Below, piece by piece: positions 1 through 7,895 of a stretch of DNA of 64,000 nucleotides. Below the pieces are notes generated by a model. That model saw nothing but the letters and a program-made list of their open reading frames with translations. It searched no databases and had not been told where the DNA came from. Each line of letters starts with the position of its first letter. Position 1 is the stretch's first letter. Origin of the DNA: CALDTK01 sp965215115 (GTDB taxonomy: Bacteria > Bacteroidota > Bacteroidia > Chitinophagales > Saprospiraceae); contig OZ244050.1 in the NCBI GenBank assembly GCA_965215115.1, positions 5,084,001 through 5,148,000 of the forward strand. Reading direction: 5' to 3'. Both the position numbers and the translations under genes were made by a program.

Positions 1-2949
1 GCCGTCCGTTACGGCGATGAGCATGCGGTTCAGCTTCTAGATTCACTCAATCACGCGGCCCCAACGTCCATCGCGGACTTCCAGGAAAAGGTCGAAGCGG
101 AGATTCTTGCGCTAGGCAGCAATCCCGCAGGGCCAAAGCCCAGCATCGTCAACAAAGATCAACCTTGGTACACCTGCTACGACTGGACGCTACCCTACCC
201 CGGAAAGATCAATGGTTCCTCAGAAGGTGAGACCCGTCAAAACATCGCGGCCAGCTTTGAATTCGAGTTGCTCACCGTGCTTTTCGCGCACAATCAGATG
301 TCGTTAGAGTCGCTCAAGCGTGGCCACGCCCGCATCGTGCCGACAACAACGCAAGGCTTGTCGCCGCGACGAGTAGAATACCTGAACTCCATCATCCGCA
401 TCCTCGGCGAGAACTTCCGCATGGTCGGCATGGACCAAAAGTGGAATGTCGATGGATTCCCGAAGCGACTTACCGACTATACATCTAGCGTCTACGCCAG
501 CGAAGACCTTTTCCGCGGCTGGCCTTCCGCTGGCGGATTGAGCCGGGAGGCCACCAAGCATTGGCTGCTTGACGCAAAGTTGGTCTTGTCTGAAAGCCAA
601 GTGCTCATTACCGGCAAGAACCTGGAGGTCATCCCGGCACGCATCGGCGACACCTACTACACGTGCGAGCGCTGCGACGCCGTGCACCTCCACGCGAGTG
701 CAGGCGTCTGCACCAATTGCTACCACTCAAAATCGCTTCAACCGAAGACCCTTACCCAGGACGACCTCGACGACAAGAGCAACTATTATCTCTATCTCGC
801 TGGCCAAGAATCCTTCCGCCTCCACGCCGAAGAGCTCTCCGGCCAAACCGATTCCGCCGACAAACAAGCGCGACAGGCCGCCTTCCAGGGCATCTACGAG
901 GACATCGACTACCAGCGCCCGACAGAGATCGATCTGCTGAGCGTGACCACCACGATGGAGGCCGGTGTCGACATCGGCGGACTTTCGGCAGTGATGATGG
1001 GCAACGTCCCGCCGCAGCGATTTAACTACCAGCAACGCGTCGGACGCGCAGGTCGATTTGGACAGGCCCTTTCGGTAGCGCTTACGGTGGCGCGACACAA
1101 CAGTCACGACCAAGTGCACTACGTCGCGCCGCAGCGCATGGTGGCGGGCGATCCGCCTGCACCCTACCTCGACTTACGTCGCGCCGAGATCGCGCGGCGG
1201 CTGATTAATAAGGAAGTGCTGTACACCGCCTTCCGCGAGTGCGAAATCTCGCAGTCGAGCGGCAATACTCACGGTGGCTTTGGAGACGCAGCAGACTGGG
1301 ATGCGAAGCGAGAGCAGATCGTGACTTGGCTGTCCAACAGTGAGGCCACCTGCACAGAGATTGCACGAGACCTCCTGCAAGGCACTAGCGAGGAGCTTGA
1401 CCCGGCCACCATCGCAGCTGAGGTCCGCCAACAGCTCATTGCTAACGTAAACCTCGTCGTCGACCGCAGCGATCGCTACCCACAGCGCAGTCTCGGAGAG
1501 CGCATGGCCTCGGCTGGCTACTTCCCGATGTTCGGCTTCCCGACGCGCTCCCGGACTTTTTACACTAAGCGGCCGAAGGGTCGGAAGGGTGCCGACCAGT
1601 CCATCACTCGCAACCTCGACATGGCCATCGCGGCCTTTGCGCCGGGCACGACGCAGATTAAGGACAAGAAAATTTACAAGTCGCGGGGCCTGGTCGGCTA
1701 CAAACCCTCCGGCGGCAAGGAAGCCTGGGCCTACGTCGATGGTCGCGGCGAGGTCCACGAACACATCAAACGCTGTACCGACACCGAGAGCTGCGGCGCG
1801 ATTACCGAAGATTCGCAGGACAAGCTGCGCGATTGTCCGGTCTGTGGCAAGGAGTTAGAAACTGTACGCGCCTGTTCGCCGATCGGTTTCTACGCCGACT
1901 TAAAAGCGGAGGACTACAAAGGCCAGTTTGAATATACGGAGACGCACGTCCAGACGGCGCTCGATCCGTCTTCAGAGTTGAAGGAAAGTCGCGATCTCCC
2001 GTCTTCAAATTTGAGATTGAGCAGCAACTCCGTGCCCCACAGTGGCATCGTGCACGTACTCAACGACAACAACGGTGAGTACTACTTCCTCAAGGCCAGC
2101 ACCTTCGAAACCAACGAAGGCGATACCGTCGAAGGGCACAAGTGGCAGGTGGTGAGCGCCCGCGAGGAAGGCGCTATTCCTTATGCGCTACTGGCGACAC
2201 GGCACACGGGCGTACTTACCGTCGGGCTCAACGAGCTACCGAACCACATATCATTGGATGCTAGCGCCCGCGCCACCCAGATTGCCTTCCTCTCCTACGC
2301 ATATCTCCTTCGCCGCTCCCTCTGCGCTGACCTCGACATCGAATCGCATGAGCTAACCGCGGGATACAGGCGCGTTCCGCAGCGAAACGAAGCGCTTTCT
2401 GAGCCCCAGGCCTACTTCTCTGAAACCCTCGACAATGGGGCCGGATACTGTAACTACCTCAACAGTCCCGACGGCCAAGCCGTGACGCTAGCAGCGTTCG
2501 TGACCGCACTCGCGCCGGGGGGCGAGCAGTACAAACACCTCTTGAGCGACTACCACGAGTCCTCCTGCGACCGCTCCTGTTACGATTGCCTCCGCGAGTA
2601 TGACAACCAGCGCGAGCATGGTGAACTCTTTTGGCGCCTTGGATTAGATGTGGCGCTATTGGGTGCCGGAGATGCCGATGCTTGCCAGTTAACAGCGCCC
2701 CACTGGGCGAAGCTGATGGATAAGCTAGCGGCTGGTATTGCGGCGCGTGGTGGTGGGCGCGTCAAGCACCACGCAAACTCCAGGACGCCGTACGTGCTTA
2801 GCGGGGAGGCTGAGCCGATTCAAGTGTTTGTGCACCCGCTGTGGTCCGACGAGTTCCGAGAAGCGTACATGGCGGACCTGCGGACGGAAGTTGGTGGGGC
2901 TTTAGTTGAGGTGTCTGTACTTGATGCGCTGGTAGCGTCGGCGGTATAA
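1..2949 (+). CDS. DEAD/DEAH-type helicase with C-terminal DUF1998 zinc domain (5' end outside window)
   Basis: The frame is open from the first base, so at least 982 residues are visible and the start lies upstream. Seen: a four-cysteine zinc ribbon (CERC...CTNC) near visible residue 222; SF2 helicase motif V (TMEAGVDIG, about 316-324) and motif VI (QRVGRAGR, about 344-351); a second cysteine cluster (CTDTESC...CPVC) near 592-618; and C-X3-C-X2-C followed by LREYDNQ near 855-868, the signature of DUF1998. The N-terminal RecA lobe with Walker A and DExH must be upstream. Helicases fused to or paired with DUF1998 occur in DNA repair (MrfA type) and in phage defence (DISARM DrmA/DrmB, Dpd). No second defence gene is visible, so the role is open. 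An IS256 relic follows directly, suggesting an accessory location. A TTG at 268 could be mistaken for a start but is internal. Confidence 0.85.
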   Translation, partial: AVRYGDEHAVQLLDSLNHAAPTSIADFQEKVEAEILALGSNPAGPKPSIVNKDQPWYTCYDWTLPYPGKINGSSEGETRQNIAASFEFELLTVLFAHNQMSLESLKRGHARIVPTTTQGLSPRRVEYLNSIIRILGENFRMVGMDQKWNVDGFPKRLTDYTSSVYASEDLFRGWPSAGGLSREATKHWLLDAKLVLSESQVLITGKNLEVIPARIGDTYYTCERCDAVHLHASAGVCTNCYHSKSLQPKTLTQDDLDDKSNYYLYLAGQESFRLHAEELSGQTDSADKQARQAAFQGIYEDIDYQRPTEIDLLSVTTTMEAGVDIGGLSAVMMGNVPPQRFNYQQRVGRAGRFGQALSVALTVARHNSHDQVHYVAPQRMVAGDPPAPYLDLRRAEIARRLINKEVLYTAFRECEISQSSGNTHGGFGDAADWDAKREQIVTWLSNSEATCTEIARDLLQGTSEELDPATIAAEVRQQLIANVNLVVDRSDRYPQRSLGERMASAGYFPMFGFPTRSRTFYTKRPKGRKGADQSITRNLDMAIAAFAPGTTQIKDKKIYKSRGLVGYKPSGGKEAWAYVDGRGEVHEHIKRCTDTESCGAITEDSQDKLRDCPVCGKELETVRACSPIGFYADLKAEDYKGQFEYTETHVQTALDPSSELKESRDLPSSNLRLSSNSVPHSGIVHVLNDNNGEYYFLKASTFETNEGDTVEGHKWQVVSAREEGAIPYALLATRHTGVLTVGLNELPNHISLDASARATQIAFLSYAYLLRRSLCADLDIESHELTAGYRRVPQRNEALSEPQAYFSETLDNGAGYCNYLNSPDGQAVTLAAFVTALAPGGEQYKHLLSDYHESSCDRSCYDCLREYDNQREHGELFWRLGLDVALLGAGDADACQLTAPHWAKLMDKLAAGIAARGGGRVKHHANSRTPYVLSGEAEPIQVFVHPLWSDEFREAYMADLRTEVGGALVEVSVLDALVASAV

Positions 2950-2954
2950 CAGTC

Positions 2955-3242
2955 AACCGCCAGCAGGCCCGCACGGCGCTGGCGGCGTTCGTGGGGAAGT
3001 GGGACGGGAGGTACCGGAAGGTCGCTGGGTCGTAGACCGCGAGCCGAGACGACCTGATGGTGTACGTGGCGTTCCGGAAGGCGCTACGTCAGATCATGTC
3101 CACGACCAACCCCGTGGAGGCGGTCCACCAGATCGTCCGCAAGCCCATTGTGGGCAAGGAGGCGTGGACCCCGGGGCAGGCACTCGCCAAGCAGCTGTAC
3201 GTGAGCCTGATGCACAACCTAAGTCGTGGCGGCGACGGGTAA
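2955..3242 (+). pseudogene. IS256-family transposase, C-terminal relic
   Basis: Read in the frame of position 2958, the translation resembles the C-terminal end of IS256/Mutator-type transposases: a stretch ending FVGKWDGRYRKVAG, then IMSTTNPVEAVHQIVRK, which matches the family's conserved 'TTN-x-E-x-x-x-x-x-x-RK' block, then a hydrophobic LYVSLMHN tail. An in-frame TAG at 3033-3035 breaks it, and the catalytic N-terminal two thirds are missing. It begins within a few bases of the helicase stop codon. This is a dead fragment of an element that once inserted here. Confidence 0.75.
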
Positions 3243-3518
3243 CCCACCGGGAGGCGATCCAGCTGGTGTCCGAGCGCTACGATGGCGGCTGCGGGGCGAA
3301 GTACCTCCCGGGGGCTTGGAGCTTAACCCCGGTTAGAGGGTCTTTGCGCACCCCCGCCCCCGTAACCTTTGATTGCGAAATTAAGGAATTCACATCCAAT
3401 CAAGAAAGCCGGAACACTTAAATAAATACTCCCCGGAGGCACGGTGAAGGGTTACCCACCAGCGCCCCCCGCACCGTTACTCTGCGAGGCTCTGCGACTT
3501 CTGCGTTCCGGTCCAAAC
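3243..3518. other. Intergenic region after the IS256 relic
   Basis: No convincing gene is visible. The stretch around 3340-3362 (GGGTCTTTGCGCACCCCC) could be the decayed right end of the IS256-type element, but I see no matching left end inside the window. An A/T-rich patch at 3364-3430 separates it from the phosphatase gene. Confidence 0.3.
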
Positions 3519-3974
3519 TCAGGCGCGGAGCGACCCCACCAGCCCCGCCACCGCCCGCCCCAGCATCTCGAACACCCCCGCGAACCCATCGTCGTCCCAG
3601 TACGGATCCGGCACCTGCTCATTCCAACCCGGCCGCTCGTAGTTCATGATCATCCTAACCTTCGCCCGCTCCTCGTCCGTACGCGCCAGCGCCCGTGCGT
3701 TTTGGAAGTTGCTGGCGTCCATGACCAAGATCAGGTCGAAATCCTCGAAATCACCCTGCTTCAACTGCCGCGCGCGCTGGTCGCCGATGTCGATCCCGCG
3801 GCGCGCGGCCTCGGCGACGCTGCGCGGGTCGGGCGCCTGGCCGACGTGGTAGTCGCCCGTCCCGGCGGAGTCGACCGTCCACGCGAGGCCGTCGCGGCGG
3901 ATGCGCTCGGCGAGGATGCCGTGGGCCAGGGGCGAGCGGCAGATGTTGCCCAGACAAACCATCAGTACGCGCAT
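3519..3974 (-). CDS. Low-molecular-weight protein-tyrosine phosphatase
   Basis: A 151-residue protein of the usual LMW-PTP length. The P-loop C-X5-R is visible at the N-terminus (VCLGNICRSPLA, residues 6-17), and the general acid loop is VPDPYW near residue 125. The family dephosphorylates phosphotyrosine or phosphoarginine by a cysteinyl-phosphate intermediate in the cytoplasm. A much longer open frame continues upstream to 5027, but it runs antisense through trkA. The ATG at 3974 puts the P-loop at the expected position, so I start there. It is divergent from trkA with only 45 bp between the starts, so both promoters must share that gap. Confidence 0.95.
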   Translation of the reverse strand: MRVLMVCLGNICRSPLAHGILAERIRRDGLAWTVDSAGTGDYHVGQAPDPRSVAEAARRGIDIGDQRARQLKQGDFEDFDLILVMDASNFQNARALARTDEERAKVRMIMNYERPGWNEQVPDPYWDDDGFAGVFEMLGRAVAGLVGSLRA

Positions 3975-4019
3975 AGGCGGGCAATTTAGCCGCACCTTTG
4001 CCGCCAGTCGCCACCGCGC

Positions 4020-5363
4020 ATGAAGATCATCATCGCCGGGGCCGGGGATATCGGCTTCCACCTCGCCGAACACCTCGTCTCCGAGAACCAGGACATCACC
4101 CTCATCGACACCAACGCCGAGGTGCTCGACCTCGTCGGCACGCGGCTCGACGTGCTCACGATCCGCGGGAACGCCGCCTCGATCGGGACCCTCCGCGAGG
4201 CCAACGTAGCCGCCGCCCAGCTCGTGCTCGCGATGACGACCTCGGAGACGACCAACATCATGACCGCGACCCTCGCCAAGCGCCTCGGCGCCAACCAGGC
4301 CATCGCGCGCGTCAACAACTCCGAGTACCTCGAGGCCAGCCAGCGCGAGATCTTCCGCGACCTCGGCATCGACACCCTGATCTCCCCGAGCCAACTGGCC
4401 TCCAAGGAGATCGAGCGCCTCGTGCGCGCGGTCACCTTCACGGATGTGTTCGACTTCGAGGACGGCAAGTTCACCCTCGTCGGCATCACCATCGACGCCG
4501 ACAGCCCCCTGGCCGACGTGCGGCTGTCGCAGTGGCCGAGCCTCGGGGAGTTCGCCAAGGAGCTGCGCCCGATGGCGGTTTTGCGGAAGCAGAAAACGAT
4601 CATCCCCCGCGGCTCGACCGTGCTCCACCCCGGCGACCACGTCTACTTCATCTCCCGCCAGGAGACCCTCGCGCACCTCGCCGACCTCGTGGGACACGTC
4701 CCGAAGACCATCAAGCGCATCATGATCGCCGGGGGGACGCCGCTCGCCTTCGAGACCGCCGTGCGCCTCGAGCGCGACTACATGGTGACCCTCATCGACG
4801 AGGACAAGAAAGCCTGCAAGGGCCTCGCCGACCGCCTCGACCGCTCGATCGTCATCAACGGCGACCCGACCAACCCCTACCTCCTGCGCGAAGTCGGGAT
4901 GCAGCGCGCCGATGCCTTCCTGGCCCTCACCCCCAACGCGGAGGCCAATATCATCGCGAGCCTTTCGGCAAAACGCAACGGCGTCTACCGGACGGTGGCC
5001 CTGGTCGACAACCGCGAGTACGAACACATCTCACAGAACATCGGCGTCGACACGCTCATCAACATGAAGCTGGTGGCGGCCAACAACGTGCTGCGCTACG
5101 TGCGCAAGGGCAACGTCGAGGCAATCACGAGCCTCCACGGCGTCGACGCCGAGGTGATCGAGTACGTCATCAAGCGCGACAACCACACCGTACGCAATCC
5201 CATCAAAAACCTGCACCTCCCCGATTCCGCCCTCATCGGCGGCGTAATCCGCGGGGAGAGGACCTACGTGCCGGACGGCAACTTCCAGCTGGCCGTCAAC
5301 GACAAGGTAATCGTGTTCGCGCTCTCGGACTCGATCTCGAAGCTCGAAAAAGTCTTCCGGTGA
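4020..5363 (+). CDS. trkA: Trk K+ uptake regulatory subunit TrkA
   Basis: A 447-residue protein with two Rossmann-type RCK_N domains, each followed by an RCK_C domain. The first nucleotide-binding loop is GAGDIGFHLAEHL at residues 7-19; the second half starts near residue 235 (IMIAGGTPLAFETA). TrkA binds NAD(H) and adenine nucleotides on the cytoplasmic face and gates the TrkH channel. The length matches the family (about 450). Its stop TGA overlaps the GTG start of trkH (GTGA), showing translational coupling. One exact copy of the iterated 12-mer lies inside the gene at 4963-4974. Confidence 0.96.
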   Translation: MKIIIAGAGDIGFHLAEHLVSENQDITLIDTNAEVLDLVGTRLDVLTIRGNAASIGTLREANVAAAQLVLAMTTSETTNIMTATLAKRLGANQAIARVNNSEYLEASQREIFRDLGIDTLISPSQLASKEIERLVRAVTFTDVFDFEDGKFTLVGITIDADSPLADVRLSQWPSLGEFAKELRPMAVLRKQKTIIPRGSTVLHPGDHVYFISRQETLAHLADLVGHVPKTIKRIMIAGGTPLAFETAVRLERDYMVTLIDEDKKACKGLADRLDRSIVINGDPTNPYLLREVGMQRADAFLALTPNAEANIIASLSAKRNGVYRTVALVDNREYEHISQNIGVDTLINMKLVAANNVLRYVRKGNVEAITSLHGVDAEVIEYVIKRDNHTVRNPIKNLHLPDSALIGGVIRGERTYVPDGNFQLAVNDKVIVFALSDSISKLEKVFR

Positions 5364-6817
5364 GGTTTAATCTGGCGGGCATCTCCTCGGTCCTCGGGGT
5401 CCAGCTCCTCGTGGTCGGCGGGCTGATGCTCACGGCGCTGCCCTTCTCCTTCTACTACGCCAGCGGCGACCACTACGCCCTGCTCGGGAGTGCGGGCCTC
5501 ACGATGGCCCTCGGGGCCGGGCTGCTGTACTGGCGCCGCGGGGAGATCCCCGAGGTGAGCAAGCGCGAGGGCTACCTCATCGTCGTGCTCGGGTGGCTGC
5601 TGATGGTGAGCTTCTCGATGCTGCCGTACCTGTTCTCGGGCGTGATCCCCGAAGTCGGCAACGCCTTCTTCGAGACGATGTCCGGGATGACCACCACGGG
5701 GGCCTCCATCCTCACCGACATCGAGGCGACGCCGGCGGGGATCCTGTTCTGGCGCTCGATGACGCAGTGGATCGGGGGCATGGGCATCATCGTGCTCACG
5801 GTGGCGCTCTTCCCGCTGCTCGGCATCGGCGGCGTCGAGCTGTTCGGCGCCGAGGCCCCCGGACCGACCTCGTCGAAGATCCACCCGCGGATCCGCGAGA
5901 CGGCCAAGCGCCTCTACTACCTCTACGTCGGGCTCACGGCCCTGGCCACGGTAACCTACCTGCTCGGGGGGATGAACTTCTACGACGCCATCAACCACGC
6001 GCTCACGACCATGGCCACCGGCGGCTTCAGCACCAAGAACGCGAGCGCGATGCACTGGGGCGACGCTCCGTTCATCCAGTACGCGATGATCTTCTTCATG
6101 CTCGCGGCCGGGACCAACTACGTGGTGATTTATTACCTCTTCAAGCGGCAGTGGGCCCGCGCCTGGGCGAGCGACGAGTTCCGCGGCTACCTCCACATGC
6201 TGGCCACCCTCACGGCCATCGTCACGGCGGTAGTGTACTTCCACGTGGGGCTCCCACTGGAGCAGAGTTTTCGCGACAGCCTGTTCCAGATCGTGAGCGT
6301 CATCACGACGACGGGCTACGTCTCGGCCGACTACACCGCCTGGACCGAGAGCATGACGATGCTGTTCTTCGTGATGCTCTTCATCGGGGCCTGCGCGGGC
6401 TCGACGGCCGGGGGCATCAAGGTCATCCGGCACCTGGTGTTCTTCAAGAACACCTACTTGGAGTTCAAGCGCCTGCTGCACCCGCGGGCGGTGGTCCCGC
6501 TCAAGCTCGACGGCGCGGTGGTGGCCCCGAAGATCCTGACGCACATCCTGGTGTTCCTGCTCATCTTCCTGATGACGTTCCTCCTCGGGAGTCTGGCCGT
6601 GGTGAGTCTCGGGATGGACTTCCTCAGCGGCATCGGCGCGGTGGCCACGAGCCTCGGCAACGTCGGTCCGGGCATCGGGTCGGTGGGCCCGGTGGACAAC
6701 TTCGGCCACGTCCCGATGGCCGCGAAGTGGGTGCTGTCCTTCTTGATGCTCCTCGGGCGGTTGGAGCTGTTTACGATCTTGATCTTGTTCACGCCTTACT
6801 TCTGGCGGGACTACTGA
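5360..6817 (+). CDS. trkH: Trk K+ transporter channel subunit TrkH
   Basis: A 485-residue integral membrane protein starting at a GTG that overlaps the trkA stop. About ten hydrophobic segments are visible together with the repeated selectivity-filter-like segments of the SKT superfamily: TMSGMTTTGASIL, TTMATGGFST, VITTTGYVS and SLGNVGPGIG. It forms the K+ pore in the inner membrane and works with TrkA. The last codons and the TGA stop belong to the first copy of a 17-bp tandem repeat, so the stop codon is repeated downstream. Confidence 0.96.
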   Translation: MRFNLAGISSVLGVQLLVVGGLMLTALPFSFYYASGDHYALLGSAGLTMALGAGLLYWRRGEIPEVSKREGYLIVVLGWLLMVSFSMLPYLFSGVIPEVGNAFFETMSGMTTTGASILTDIEATPAGILFWRSMTQWIGGMGIIVLTVALFPLLGIGGVELFGAEAPGPTSSKIHPRIRETAKRLYYLYVGLTALATVTYLLGGMNFYDAINHALTTMATGGFSTKNASAMHWGDAPFIQYAMIFFMLAAGTNYVVIYYLFKRQWARAWASDEFRGYLHMLATLTAIVTAVVYFHVGLPLEQSFRDSLFQIVSVITTTGYVSADYTAWTESMTMLFFVMLFIGACAGSTAGGIKVIRHLVFFKNTYLEFKRLLHPRAVVPLKLDGAVVAPKILTHILVFLLIFLMTFLLGSLAVVSLGMDFLSGIGAVATSLGNVGPGIGSVGPVDNFGHVPMAAKWVLSFLMLLGRLELFTILILFTPYFWRDY

Positions 6818-6899
6818 GGGTGCGGGACTACTGAGGGTGCGGGACTACTGAGGGTGCGGGGTGCGGGGTGCGGGGTGCGGGGTGCGGGGTGCGGGGTGC
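6807..6899 (+). repeat. Compound tandem repeat at the trkH 3' end (17-bp x3, then G-rich heptamer x6)
   Basis: Three perfect 17-bp copies of GGGACTACTGAGGGTGC (6807-6823, 6824-6840, 6841-6857) are followed directly by six perfect GGGGTGC heptamers (6858-6899). The first 17-bp copy contains the last trkH codons and stop. Six runs of four G separated by TGC fit the general G-quadruplex pattern. Slippage would change copy number without touching the protein, because the stop lies in the first copy. Confidence 0.95.
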
Positions 6900-6980
6900 T
6901 TACGGCGGGCCTACTGATTGGCAATTCGACGGATTAGAGTGAGCGATAGACAGCTTTCGCCAAAACTTGGCCTAGATCAG

Positions 6981-7895
6981 TTAGCGCGCAATCAAGATCC
7001 GCCTATGGCGAGGGCGGCTAGTCACAATGAAACCACCCAGGCCGCCCTCAATGTTGGAGGATATTATGTTGGGCTCGACAAGAATATTATCCGCGAGGCT
7101 ACTCGCAATCTGCGACTCCGCGAGGTAGTCAAAACCCGCCCGGTTAATGGTATAGAATGTCATATGGGCCACCGTTGAATCACGTTGCGTGCGATTGACC
7201 AATGTAGTCGAACGCTGAAAGCGGACACCGTCGAACGCAGCATCGGAAAATACATAGTAAGGTCCGTAGTGTCTTTCAGACAGCAAGTCGACATCCTGAA
7301 ACAGAAGAACTTTACGTATCGAGTCTGTAGGCGGAAAATCGGGGTCGCGACGTAGCGCCGCGGCTGATCCGCGTAGCAGATAAAAGTCAGCTCCTCGCTC
7401 GTCATTGAGTGTAATGCTCAAGTTCAATCGCTCAAACGAGCCTCGGTCAGACCGGAGGGCAAGATCAGGAACCGGAGGAAGAGGAGGGATGACGGATTGT
7501 GACTTTAGGACGGTACCGTCCGCGAGTGAGATGGTGAGACTGCATGGAGTTCCCTGAACAAAGAGCGCGGAGTCTAGAACGGCAGTATAATAAAAGACTG
7601 TAGCTGCCCCAGCGCCTAAAATGTCTAGCTGGGCTTGACGGGCGTCGAGGACGAGTTCGGTGCTACCTACGGTGAGGCGGACATTCGCGTTCGGAACAGT
7701 CACGGGCGCCACTGATTCGTTGAGCTTACTGGTTCGGGTAAGGTAGACGTAGCTAGTATCGCTCGGGAGAAACAATGCCTCAACAGCGAACAGCGGATCG
7801 CCAGAAGCATTCGGTACAGTAATCGGCGAGTCAAAAAGACTACCGGAGCATGCAGACAGAACGCTAAGCAGCATGACCAGCGAAATGATTTTCAT
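6981..7895 (-). CDS. DUF4249-type surface lipoprotein
   Basis: A 304-residue protein with a lipoprotein signal peptide: a short hydrophobic stretch, then the lipobox LSAC with cysteine at residue 16. The body is an all-beta-looking sequence without enzyme motifs. The family (DUF4249) is usually found next to a TonB-dependent receptor in Bacteroidota and is thought to act as its outer-leaflet partner, but its substrate is unknown. The start ATG overlaps the receptor's stop codon by 4 bp, so the two are co-translated. GC content is clearly lower than in trkA/trkH or pta. Confidence 0.75.
   Translation of the reverse strand: MKIISLVMLLSVLSACSGSLFDSPITVPNASGDPLFAVEALFLPSDTSYVYLTRTSKLNESVAPVTVPNANVRLTVGSTELVLDARQAQLDILGAGAATVFYYTAVLDSALFVQGTPCSLTISLADGTVLKSQSVIPPLPPVPDLALRSDRGSFERLNLSITLNDERGADFYLLRGSAAALRRDPDFPPTDSIRKVLLFQDVDLLSERHYGPYYVFSDAAFDGVRFQRSTTLVNRTQRDSTVAHMTFYTINRAGFDYLAESQIASSLADNILVEPNIISSNIEGGLGGFIVTSRPRHRRILIAR

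Noticed and set aside
3519..5027. 502-codon minus-strand frame covering trkA
   Set aside because: Only its last 151 codons form the LMW phosphatase; the rest is antisense to the well-supported trkA.
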